Part shown: one piece after another, positions 21,200 through 31,909 of the stretch
How the letters are laid out: every line of letters starts with the position of its first letter
Position numbering within the stretch: the stretch's first letter is position 1
Assembly (NCBI GenBank): GCA_029532415.1
Contig: JAQOTA010000052.1
Span: 1,736,001 to 1,800,000, forward strand
Source: Marasmius tenuissimus
Lineage: Eukaryota > Basidiomycota > Agaricomycetes > Agaricales > Marasmiaceae
Direction: 5' to 3'
DNA length: 64,000 nt
Translations under genes and position numbers: made by a program
The notes under the pieces: generated by a model
What the model saw: only the letters and a program-made list of their open reading frames with translations
Databases searched by the model: none
Told to the model about the DNA's origin: nothing

Positions 21200-23274
21200 T
21201 CAGACTAAATTTCGAACCGAAATTTTCCTGTGGTGTGGTTCTGAGCGTACGCGTTGCATCATATCCGCCGAGGGCTGGTCGGGATCTTGTTCACAGTACT
21301 GAACGTCAAAACGTGTGAACTACCTCATGCCTTAAGACAAGAAAATTCTCACCTGTCCCCATTCTTGCGCACTGAAACTTCGCATCTTCGGCGTGCCTGC
21401 ACTCCGTAGGCCGGTGCTCGCCCCAACACCACGACCAATCTGGCCATAGCCTCCCGAAGCCTTTGCAATCCTTGTTAACCCTTTTTTGTCTACGCTGGCG
21501 GATTCCGCCTGGCTTATCGAGCCACGAGAGTCAAAACTACTGCTTCTATCACTCGACGTAAAATCAGAGTCTCCACTCCCCCTTCCAACCCATTTTCTCG
21601 GATCCAAGAAGTCGACCTGAGGGACACTTAACCGCACATGCTTGCGTTCGGGATTGCTAGAGGTGGCGCTCGCGTCCGAACAAACCGACCCTTGTATGTC
21701 TGGCTGTCGGTGAGTCCGGGCGTTGAGGCTGCTGAGAAGAGAGATGATATGTAATTCGGAGAGAGGAAGGTTAACAGCGAGGTGTCTGTGAGCATATAAA
21801 CCGTGAGTCGCTCCAGTTTGATAGATAAAAGAGTAACGGGGCGCCAACTAACAGGCCAGTGGGCTAGAGACATTTGTGCATCAGCGAGCGATATGGAAAT
21901 ATATCTTGGTGCATACAACACAGAAAAAGACAGCGATGTCGACGATTGACCAAAGCGCAGTCACAAAACCAGTATCGAGAGCTACTGCGATGTGGCAAGT
22001 TCAGTGTGTTTCGTCGTGAAAGCAGAGTAGAAGTTCTCACAGTAGATAGTCCTGCTAATTATACTCCGGGGTGTTTCAGAGTTCGTACTTGTTTTTCTTC
22101 CCAACTGTTAGGGCAGGAGTGAACTGAATGCATACGAGACGGGAGATGAGGAGGATTGCGCACCCTGATGTGGTAAGGTATGGTCAGTTAAAACGAAGAA
22201 AGTGGGAAGGTAAATATCATCCTCACAAAGAAGTAACCATAATGACGGAAATTGAAATGTCTGTCACAGTTTGGCTTACCATCCAAGTCAACACCCAGGC
22301 CTAGAAGTAGGGAAAAAGATGTGTTCTTCAGTTGATTGTTATTCCGGGGGGGGGGGGGGGAAGACAGACTTTTGCAGTGACTCGAAACTGGTCGAAAGAA
22401 GGAAGCATCCTCGCCAAAAACATCGTCCCGACTGACCCGGCTGTGTAGTTTCCATGAGTTACGGCGACACGCAAGCGTGTTAACCTACTTAAGCCGACCA
22501 CAGCAAGACAGACGACACCCAGTGCCAACGGTAGGTTGCAAGTGAGGCACTTGATCCTCCATGCGTAGAAGAATTGAACAACGGCAACAATGACACCCTC
22601 GAGGCTAGCTTTCAGTCCATAGTAAGCGTTCGAGAGACACCCATACTGTCATGAAGCCGTCTGCGCACATATATGCCATTCAGCCACATCCACTTCATGA
22701 GTACTTCTAGAACATACCGGTCGCGCATACTAAAAGAGGGCCTATTAGCCGATCCAAACGCGAAGTGACCCACCCTACACGCACCCCAGTTACAAGTTTC
22801 AAGAGGGTCAAAATTTCCTGCGGCTTGAATCAGGACATGCTCGTGAAACGATGACTTCGGATAAACTGACCAAAGTTGACAATAAGAACCGTGTAGATGT
22901 AAACGGAAAGGAACGAGGTGTTGAGCATGTTAACAAGAAACAGCAAAGGAACCTGCCATGGAGCATTAGTCGGCAACGCGTCGCTTGAAGCGCCGAGGAG
23001 TCGAAACTGACGAAAATACGCATCCACAACGGATCCCTGCCAACCAGCGTGTCCGATGAGTGAAAAGGTGACTAAGTAAGCTAATGGGGGGCGACTCACT
23101 TCCTGCTCTCCGACATGTATGTATGCGTCTGTGCCATGGTAATACCCATCATGAAAAGCTGCACGCTGAACCCGATCAGCATAGGACCATCGCTTCAGCG
23201 ACGTCGAGTTAGTTTAATACACCACGATACGCATCAAGACGTACGCAATCTCCGCAGGATTGCGCGGGCGCATT
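21200..23274 (-). CDS. Multi-pass membrane protein of the basidiomycete DUF6534 type
   Basis: Start ATG 23274: MRPRNPAEIA, then after a phase-2 intron 'DGPMLIGFSVQLFMMGITMAQTHTYM', a first transmembrane segment characteristic of this expanded agaricomycete family. Later exons give 'DPLWMRIF' joined to 'VPLLFLVNMLNTSFLSVYIYT', 'GLKASLEGVIVAVVQFFYAWRI', 'LALGVVCLAVVGL' and the family's 'LLSSLNAR' motif before a Ser-rich cytosolic tail. The last intron (GTGAGA donor near 21350) leads to 'YCEQDPDQPSADMMQRV' and a stop at 21200-21202. The topology, about seven helices plus a tail, resembles a receptor or sensor, but the biochemical role is unknown. One intron carries a 15-base C tract. Exon edges in the middle third are approximate. 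Confidence 0.8.
22346..22360. repeat. 15-base G homopolymer (C15 on the gene strand)
   Basis: An uninterrupted run of 15 G lies inside an intron of the DUF6534 gene, where it acts as part of the pyrimidine-rich stretch upstream of an AG acceptor. Such a run is prone to slippage and to sequencing error, so its length is uncertain. Confidence 0.85.
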
Positions 23275-23665
23275 GTGATGTGACCTTGGTGGGTTCCCTC
23301 GAAGGAATGGCAAGTGGAAGAGGATGAGGTTGGTGGCAAAGGTGAAGGAGCGGTGAACTGTCAACACGGTCGAACGCGCGCCTATTGCCGCGTGCCACCC
23401 TTACGTCACGACGCGCTAGTGTGCACGGACCACCCGTTCAGGTTCCCCACTGTGCCCAAGTCGAAGTGAAAGAAAGGAGAAACACCCCACGACCTTCACG
23501 AACCTTTCGACCAGGTCCGACATGCCGATTGTCATTGTGTTTCTGAATCTATTACCCGCAGGGTCGTACATTTCTATTGTAGGTTATTTTTGTACGTCGA
23601 CCCGCCACACCGTTTCCTTCGTCCTCGCAAGATTTCAAACCATACGAGGATCTAGTAAACTCGAA
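23275..23665. other. Intergenic region between DUF6534 gene start and ALG9 end
   Basis: About 390 bp, upstream of the DUF6534 gene and downstream of ALG9, both on the minus strand. The block at 23360-23410 is locally GC-rich with several CG dinucleotides. No gene or repeat recognised. Confidence 0.35.
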
Positions 23666-26036
23666 TTATTTAGTCTGACTCAACTGTCGCACCTTTTCTC
23701 CCACGAGCTTCTTGTTCCTCAACAGGCAATAGTCGCCCCAAGACGCGGCTGTTCTCCATCCACTTACGGGAACGTATAACGCGCGAGCCCACAACGGCGT
23801 GTATCTCGAGTCAAGGAAAGGGAGGCACTCCACTCGTTCCCAAACGTCCGACTGAACTGCATATCTCGGCTCGAGAGGTGACTCGACAGGATGTTCCGGG
23901 AAATCCAGATCTATGAGGAAGCTGCATGACTCTACTGGAACCTGCAGATCGAGATGAGCAAGATAACACATATTCTTGACCAGATCTAGAGACTCACATA
24001 ATGCGAAGGCTCCTCCTTATTCAAGTCATTCAAGCCTTCAGGTTGCACCCTCGTCTGAGGACGCCACCACCAATTCGACTTGGGCGCCTTACTTTGTTCC
24101 GGGAAATGACCCGGTAGCAACCCATGGAAGTCGTGCTGGATAAATTCCACGTTGACCCCATTCGGTACAAGGTAGTGTCCCGGGAACCTATACCACTCCT
24201 TCCCAACGCACAATGTCAAGTCAAACTCCTTGATAGACGTTAAATCAACAACGTGATCGTCTTCCCGGTACTTGGATCTGGTGGGTGGAGGAGGAGGGAG
24301 AAGGCCGGTGATTTTCAAGAGGTGAGGCAGCTCGCTATACTCAAAACGGTAGAGAATCGAGAGTGGTGCATGATAGTACTCCCAGTTGGCGAGGGTTCGA
24401 GAGACGGATAGGAAGGTGGCGGTAACAAGTACGGAAGTGGTGAAAGTGCTGAAGATCGTGGTTCGGGAAGCCTGCAAGGTTGTTTAGAGTTACGTTGAAG
24501 TCGATGGATAGGAAGAAAGTCATACTCTGTAAGGCGAGTTGGTCGCCTTGATATAAGCAGCTTCCATCCATCCCCGCACCAGATACAGTGCGACTGCCGC
24601 ATTGAAGGCTATCAATGGGTATGCTGGGAACATGAACCTCTCTTCCTTATGTGGCTGAGCGGTCAATATCCCAAGCCAAAGGTAGAAGGGTGCCAATCTA
24701 AAAGCCAACACCGTAAAAGGCGAACTTTCATTGGCTGAAACCTTGGTGACACCGAGCCTGCCTCTGTCGATAAGGTAGGTAATTCCCAGGGCTGGCAGCG
24801 CAAGTAACGCGAATGGGAAAACGACGTTGAAGTTCAGGAGAAGATTGAGGAAGTAGAAACTCGGCGGAGAAGTTCCGTAGAGGTCAGGACCGCGGTCTGA
24901 GGTGGAGAGGATGTTGTAGTCGACAATATTGTACGGAACAATCGAGAGTCTCCCGTATGCCAAGGAATCAATGCCAACGACAGGAACCTTATAAAAGGAA
25001 TTGTGAGCTCGATAGCACGGTTCATAAGGGTTGAGAACCTACAAAGATCAAGGCTGCGAGAAAGCCAGCGCCAAAGAGACGTTTCCACCTGTTCAGCATC
25101 CACACATTCCTCGAAGCCGGGAAGATTTGATCGCCGCTTAAGACGAATAGTTCCTCAACAACGAAGGGGATCGCCAACGCTAGTGCAAATGGCCAACCTA
25201 CAATCGCTCCCGTAGCGAAAAGGAGGGTGGCGAGGAGTGTGCGTTGAGTGTCCCGAGAGGTCGCGGGAACGATTGCGTAGGCCGAAGCAAGAGTGGTGGT
25301 ATACATGGCAAATGACGAAGGCAGGAAAGCTGAAGAGGCATTCCACATGCCAGCGTTGAACAGTAGAATGAAAAAGAGGTACCTTCCAACTCTGTGGTTA
25401 ACCTTCTCGTAGACTTTACGATAGAAGAGACATTCAGAAAGGGTGCAAATCAATGCCAGAAAGATCCTGACTGCAAAAAACGCGGCTCTCTGGCGAGAGT
25501 TCAGCCTGGATGGAATGGAACGCGACGAAGGGAAAGCAGATTCACTTTTTGGTTGTTGGAAAGGACACGGGCTATTTGGACGGGGAGATAGTGCAAAAGG
25601 ATGTATGCCCAGCTGCGAATGGCATATTGAGGTGAAACTTCCCATGTTTGGAAGCCATATCCTTGGTCCAGAAGGTGAAGTGGTTCCCAAAAGTTGTAGA
25701 CTAATATACAGAACAGATCAGAACTAGAATCTTCAGGGTGAGCGGCGCGTACCTTCGTCACAGTCATCGATATTGGAATACATGGCACCCGTAACACGTA
25801 CAAGGATGAGAATCCGGAACGCAAGGCTGAAACTGGGACTCCATGCGGGCTTTGCGGTCCTTTGAACAGAATAAAGAGTTAGTTCTGTGGTCGTCCATGA
25901 AAGATAGCATAACGCTGAACAACCTTCGAACTTTGTCCTGCAATATCCCTGATGTTGGTTGAACTTTCTGCTGAGGTTTAGGCTTGTCCTCGCTCTGCGG
26001 ACGTCGAAAACGGATTGTCTGGACTCCCGACGACAT
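23666..26036 (-). CDS. ALG9: Alpha-1,2-mannosyltransferase ALG9 (GT22)
   Basis: Adds alpha-1,2-mannoses to the dolichol-linked N-glycan precursor in the ER lumen. Start ATG 26036 (MSSGVQTIRFRRP). Lumenal loop 1 reads 'YSNIDDCDE' spliced to 'VYNFWEPLHLLDQGYGFQTWE', the catalytic acidic region of GT22 enzymes. Then come 'YRKVYEKVNHRVGRYLFF', 'AGMWNASSAFLPSSFAMY', 'TRSDT'-like 'ATSRDTQRTLLATLL', 'AIVGWPFALAL', 'KEERFMFPAYPLIAFNAAVAL' and the C-terminal 'WERVECLPFLDSRYTPLWARALYVP' region ending 'GDYCLLRNKK'. The polytopic profile and motif order match ALG9 rather than ALG12, PIG-B or Smp3. Stop TAA at 23666-23668. A CACGTG site lies at 26082-26087, 46 nt upstream of the start. Confidence 0.95.
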
Positions 26037-26699
26037 GTTGTCAGACGAAACGGGCAATCCTGGGAAAAACCAGGAAGACCACACGTGGTGTGAGTACCTG
26101 GTCCGTGCCCATGACGTGATCGCGACGGCAAAATGGACAGTGACAGTCGCGCACCCACACTTGCCTCGCGTCTACAGTCTACATATACTGGCAAACCAGG
26201 CGGCTAACGGAGCCGACCCGAGAGCTGAATGTACGCTGAATGGCAGACTTTGCGACTTCGAAGGTCTCAGCCAGGACATAAGCTCCCGAACGATTCTCAT
26301 CCGGTCAATTTTCCACGTAACAGCCGATTATACATTCAGATCGAGACTGGGCATGGGTGACCCTGAACTTACGATCCCCCTCTCTTTGTTCATCTCTCAA
26401 CACTCGTTTCACCCCGCATTGGAGATATCTGGAAACGCCTGACGACTCTCAGAAGAAAGAGGAAAAAGGAAGGGAAAATCCGGTTAGGGAGCGAATAGGG
26501 GAATCGGTTAGCTGGGAAAGGAAGCGGAAGCCTAAATTTTAGTCGGTCACCCAACTCAGAATTCTTTTGTAGTTTGTTGTATGCCAGCTACAAGTGCTCC
26601 GAGATCCAGCTAACGCAGCTTACTTTCTGTCTCACTCCCTTCTTTCCTTCCTCCCCCCACCATCTCCCCATTCCTCATCCTTCGCAGTCATCCTTCGCA
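26037..26699. promoter_or_regulatory. Divergent promoter region between ALG9 and the DUF6533 gene
   Basis: About 660 bp. It holds the CACGTG palindrome at 26082-26087 near the ALG9 start. A strongly CT-rich tract at about 26620-26690 precedes the DUF6533 gene start and is typical of a basidiomycete core promoter or 5' leader. Confidence 0.45.
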
Positions 26700-28706
26700 A
26701 TGGTACAAATTGATAGCCCAGAAAAGGCAGCCCATTTCATCTATGTCACTCAAGTGTACTTCTGTGGTACGTGGTCCATTTTCCCTCGATTTCTGCTCTA
26801 AATCGATGTCTCATTCACGTCTCTCCAGCAATGTGTGAGTCCTTCTCGTTTACCACTGTCTCCTTCGACGCGTATGGATTTACACATGTCATTCCAGACG
26901 CGGTTGTCATATGGGATTGGCTCGTCAGCCTCCCAAGAGAATGGCGATACGTGGGTTTTCGTCGCGTTCAAAGTCTCTTTACTCCTGCTGACTGAGATTT
27001 AGGTCTGGAAAACCCACTGGACACCAGTCAAGGTCGCCTATCTATTCTGTCGGCAAGTAGTCGTGCTTCTACCTAAGAACTGCTCAAGCGAATCGCCGTC
27101 GTCTGTTTCGACAGATACTGGGTCATTGCCGTAGTGCCCTACCTACTGTTTTGCTTCGTGGCAGAACATTCTCGAGAAACCTGTGAGAAAATCTATAGGG
27201 TACGTTCTTCCCTCTCGTCTCCTTTTGATACACTGTAACAGTGTTTTACCTCCTCAGTTTCCCGTCGCATTGGCTATGTGGAACCAAGTCGGCTCGGAAT
27301 GTGCGCTCATCTCGTCCCAAGTCCCAAGAGCGCTCAAATAACACGCATATATACAGCTGTCCTCCTAATCCGGACCTACGCCTTCTTCAACAGGAACATC
27401 TTCATCCTTTGGTTCCTCATATGTGCTCTTAGTGGGGTCGTCGCCTATCAGATCTACGTCGATGCTACTCAGATGTTGCGTACGTTTTTCTCGCCATACC
27501 AGCCGCTTTCGTGCACTCTTGACTTGACCACTTAGTCTTGCCATTCTTCACGCCACCCCACGTAAGTCTAACAGGCACCAACCATGAGGTAGTATTCAGA
27601 AACTCTTTACAGGACAAAGGACCTTGCTTTCCCATGTCAAAGCCACATGCGGCGCATCTGCTCGGTAAGCCTTCCCGCCACCTGAGGATTACAAGATCTA
27701 ACGCCTTTCTAGGTTTTTTCGTGAGTTTTTATTTGATCTCTCTGAAGATCTCCCAACGTCAACTGGCTCCAGATCGCTCCGCTCCTTTTCGACACACTCG
27801 TTACCTCCATGACTATCATCAAAGCGTTTTCTATCCGCAGGTGCAATGGTGGTCCCAACAGTAGACTCATTCAGACTTTCTTGCGTGAAGGTAATACTCG
27901 TTAGTTCCTACGGCCGAGTTCTGGCTGACCCCTTTCAAGGCGTTTTTTACTACATCTTGATTTCCATCGCCAACCTCATCAATGGGATTTTTTACCTACA
28001 GTGAGTCGATTTCCCATTACGACAGCGCCGATCATGCTCAAAGTCCGTCAAGGCCTCGCGTGATGCTCTCCGCTATTAATATTCCACTCAGTGTAATGAT
28101 GGCGCCCGTGTTGGCCTGTCGTTTGGTGAGCTCATCCCCCTTTCCAGTCAGTAGGCCAGTCTCACCCAAACACTCTAGATCCTCGACCTTCGTGAACGCG
28201 GATCGGAGACCGTCACTCACTCTGATGGCACCGGGGTCGCCGCTTTCACGACTAAATCCGCCTCACAAACTCACTGCTCGCCATTCACCCCACCTCACCG
28301 CTCCAAGTCCATCGGGTACGGATACAGTGGACGCAACAATCGAACGTATGATTCCAACGTCGTACTGAGTACGCTGGGCAGCGTCGGTTTGGATCCTATG
28401 GACCCCATGGAACAGGATGTCTGTGACATCGAGCGGGCCAGTTTTGGTTTGGCCGAACTGGGTAGCTTGAACACCGCGATTGGAGGAGCTGATGGCGAAC
28501 CTATCCAAACCTCAGATTCCGGCTGCAAGATGGATGACGACGACTTTGACAGCGAGCCTAGCACACCTACGCCATCCAGGCGTAGTCCCGCCCCTGGGTT
28601 TGGGACAATGGAGATGGGATTTCGTCCTGGCAGGGTACCCAGCACTTCCGAGAGAGGTGTAGGCGGTATCAGGGTGGATGTAGAGAAGGCTACCGCCACC
28701 ATGTAA
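26700..28706 (+). CDS. Multi-pass membrane protein of the basidiomycete DUF6533 type
   Basis: Start ATG 26700 (MVQIDSPEKAAHFIYVTQV). 'DAVVIWDWLVSLPREWRYVW' followed by 'KTHWTPVKVAYLFCRYWVI' is the N-terminal signature of DUF6533 proteins, an expanded agaricomycete family with about seven helices. 'VPYLLFCFVAEHSRETCEKIY', 'ILIRTYAFFNRNIFILWFLI' and 'NIPLSVMMAPVLACRL' are further membrane segments, spread over many short exons. A long acidic Ser/Thr/Pro cytosolic tail ends 'GGIRVDVEKATATM' at 28706. It resembles a G-protein-coupled receptor in layout, but no ligand or partner is known. It lies near a DUF6534 gene of similar architecture on the other strand, with ALG9 in between. Confidence 0.82.
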
Positions 28707-29437
28707 ACAGCTCCTGCGCACCACCACCTATCGCAATGTCGCAATGTTTTCGATCCGCTTTCATTTCCCTGGATTGTCGTCCCCGATTCTTTCATGGGCT
28801 CCATGCCTGACAAGCTCTTCACAACTCACAGATACCCACCATAGAAGTCCCCTCGTTCATGAACAGTCTGTCTCGTCACCTCAGAATAACAGACTCCCTT
28901 GTACGAAGTATTCCATACCTCACGCACGACAACAACCACTCGTTTTCTTGTACGTATCCTCACATTAATCCTCCGCATTCCCAGCTGTATTTCTACCCGC
29001 ACGTTCGCCCACCCATTCCCTTCCCTCCACCCGTCATTTTATGCACTTTCTTGCATATACAGGTACATATTGTTCGATCTTCGTAATTTGGCATCGCACT
29101 TTTTTGATGTTTCGAGTAGTCACCTTTCTCATCTTCCTGAACGCGTTCCACGCATTTTGTCTTCTCATCTCATGTTTTCTCGGTCAACCGTGTATAACCC
29201 TTTGAACATGGTCCTATCGTAGAACGTTGATATCCTGCGTATGTCAATGTCATTGGTATCCTTTGGGGCGTCCCAACCAGTAGCACCAGGCTTGGGAGCG
29301 GGAGCTCGAAGGAGCTCGACTGAAATTGGCGAGCTTGCAACCAGTAACGTCATGCAACGACCGGCAGTTGAATTAACCTCCGTCCGTGTAAATATAAACC
29401 ATCGACCTTGTTTCCCCCCTCATTGTGAACAATCGTA
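28707..29437. other. Intergenic region, CT-rich, without recognised gene
   Basis: About 730 bp. The frames here translate into Ser/Pro/Thr/His-rich low complexity because the plus strand is very CT-rich (about 28980-29170), and none looks conserved. It probably holds the 3' UTR of the DUF6533 gene and the promoter of the F-box gene. Confidence 0.4.
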
Positions 29438-30306
29438 ATGAACTTCAGATTCCATTCGCTGAGCGAATTTCTAGATGGATTACCCGCAGAAGTCGTGCTT
29501 CACATATGTGAGTCTTCTATTTATACTTCCTGCTAACGATGCTAACGAGCCCTGTGGATCTATATACTAGTCACATACCTGGACCTTCCTGACCTCGCAG
29601 CGCTCTCTGAGGTCTCACCACGTCTGGCAGCATTGTCCTCAGACCCTGCCTTGCATAAGAACAGGCTGAAGATTATCACACCGTCGAGGGTTGAGCACTC
29701 CTTGTTTGCGTTGGGGGGACAGCTGCGGCCGACAATTCCTGATTTGGTGCATCGGGGAGTTGTTCGAGGGCTGGGAATCGAGAGGAGGTGGAGGGACGGG
29801 ACATATTTCTACTCGCAGAGGGTGAGTTCCATGGCCACCTGCTGGTACGTTTCATAAGGCTAACGTCTTCCTTCCAGTCCGTAACGTTGTACGAAGCGAG
29901 TATCAAGCTATCGAGAGGGCATGCTGGTCATGTCGTTTCTATGGTTTTGAGGGATAGGCAACAGCGTTATTTGGCTCCTAGCTCCTCACTACCCAAGTCT
30001 GGTCCTCAACCCACGTTCATTGGTTCAACAATCGTGACCCGAACACTTCCTGGTGTCGATGCGGAGTTCTCATCGACATGGGTATCGAGGCGTCTTCTCC
30101 CGGTAATGCACAAGCTCAAGTGGTCGTTCCAGAGGGACAGACTGGCGAAGGTGATCAGAGGAAGGGACAAGGTTGATTTGGCCAAGTGGATTGATGGGAA
30201 TTTGGGAAGGGGGATTGTGAAGGAAGGAGAGAGGGTTAGGTTGGCGTTGTGTCCGAGCGTGAGGAGGAAGGTTGGGTTTTATGAGAGCCTTCGAGTAAGG
30301 GATTGA
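29438..30306 (+). CDS. F-box protein
   Basis: Start ATG 29438: MNFRFHSLSEFLDGLPAEVV, then a phase-1 intron joins 'LHI' to 'FTYLDLPDLAALSEVSPRLAAL', giving a complete N-terminal F-box of about 40 residues. F-boxes bind Skp1 and bring substrates to SCF ubiquitin ligases. The remainder ('SRVEHSLFALGG', 'DLVHRGVVRGLGIERRWRDGTYFYSQR', 'VSRRLLPVMHKLKWSFQRDRLAKVIR', 'ERVRLALCPSVRRKVGFYE') is not a WD40 or LRR domain. It looks like a helical fungal-specific region, compatible with Rab- or Skp1-binding F-box proteins. Two introns. Stop at 30306. Confidence 0.83.
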
Positions 30307-30573
30307 AGGCATTTTTTGATTGTTCTGCTTGTTTGCTTGATTCTTGACGATACCTTGGGATATTCTAGGCCTCTGTGTTGATATCATGGACATCATCTGC
30401 AATGTATTCACGACCATTCACGATTTCACGATATGCTACACATACTACAACGTGTAATTCTATTTCTCACTGCTTCCATTGAGGTGGTTCTTTCGCCATG
30501 CGGTTTCATCACGATGTTCTAGCTTGAACCTGAACCTCGATCTCTTAGCAACGAGCGACGATCAAGTTTCGGG

Positions 30574-31724
30574 ATGAGCCATACTCAGCCTCAAATCTTC
30601 ATCGAAGTATGCGTCGATTCGGTCGAATCTGCTCTCAAGTGATGCTTGCCGTTCCTGTCGCGGACTCGAGCGCACTGACATTGATTTAGTGCCGTCCGAG
30701 GAGGTGCAGATCGACTTGAACTGTGTTCCAACTTGGGCTTGGGAGGTGGAACGACGCCTAGTATTGGCTTGCTGAGAGCCGTTCAGAGCAAGATGCCCAA
30801 TGTGCCGATCATGGTACGTGTTTGTCCTCCGTGTCGTACTGGTATTGGCGAGCAGTTTCTGATATAAAGTCACAGGCGATGGTACGACCACGAACGGGAG
30901 ACTTTGTGTATACGAAGAATGAGGTGGATATCATGCTCGAGGACATAAAGGCGTTCAAAGATGCCGGTGTTCAGGGCGTTGTGTTCGGGATCTTGACTAC
31001 CGATGGAAGGGTTGATTGCGAGCGAACGAAAAGGTCAGTCCGTACTTCCTCAAATTTGGCGGGTCAAACAACTGAGATCCAAAAATATCCAGGCTCGTTG
31101 AAGCGACCGCGCCATTACAAGGTGTGTATGGTTGTCCTGTCTGAAGTATCGTGCGTGAGGTACTCATTCGGACACGAGTTTGTTTTCATAGAGCTTTTGA
31201 TATGGCGAAGGACCCATATCAAGGTAATGATTTAATCTTCTTTCTGGATCCCGCGGCGGTCCCATAAGATGTTCTTTAGCCTTTCGCGACGTGGCCAGCA
31301 TTCCAGGCATCACACGAATCTTGACGAGGTATGCCCATGAATCTCCTCTTTATGCCTTTATTGATCGAAAACGCCTTCATTCTGTAGTGGTCACAAAACC
31401 TCGGTGGTCGATGCTCTGGACGTTGTCAGAAAACTTGTACAATTCAGTCGAGATGAATCAGGGCCATCAATCCTTCCAGGCTCGGGTATCAACGCGCAAA
31501 CGGTAGAAAAAGTGCTACACGAGCTTACGCCATCGGAGGTACACATGAGCGGAGGAGGATGGGTCGACGCTGAAATGGAATTCAAGCGAGATGGCATGGG
31601 CATGGGGGTCGGTGGTGAAAGAGACTGGAGCATTTGGAGGACAAGTGAAGCCGCGGTTCGAAATGTTAGAAATATTGTGGATGGGTACTCGTTGCAGAGT
31701 TACAATAGTGACAAACGCGATTGA
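30574..31724 (+). CDS. CutC family copper homeostasis protein
   Basis: A TIM-barrel protein linked to copper tolerance; its catalytic activity is not established. The gene is intact after splicing. ATG 30574 begins 'SHTQPQIFIEVCVDSVESAL', joined across a phase-2 intron to 'NAVRGGADRLELCSNLGLGG'. 'TTPSIGLLRAV', 'PIMAMVRPRTGDFVY', 'DAGVQGVVFGILTTDGRVD', 'LQVCFHRAFDMAKDP', 'RILTSGHKTSVVDAL' and 'ILPGSGINAQTVEKVL' follow, all in family order, with 'EVHMSGGGW' near the end. The usual length is about 250 residues and this is somewhat longer, with a small insertion before the C-terminus. Neighbours are unrelated. Confidence 0.93.
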
Positions 31725-31909
31725 GGCTGCCGGAATCCAGTGCTGCGCAGGTAGAACTAACAGGTAGAACTTCCGAGGCCCGAATATCCGTGATAGTGAT
31801 TTGTCAGGTCTATCTGGGGAAGATTCTTGCCATCGCAACTGACAAGGTATTTAAACAGCATAGCCTCTTATTATCATTCTGAGTCCCAGCTTGAACCTGA
31901 ACTTGAACC

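Noticed and set aside
21200..28706. Possibility that the receptor-like genes mark a mating-type pheromone receptor locus
   Set aside because: Neither protein has STE3 features, and no CaaX pheromone precursor or homeodomain gene is present nearby.
28744..29222. Overlapping small plus-strand frames
   Set aside because: Low-complexity products of CT-rich intergenic DNA with no splice or domain support.
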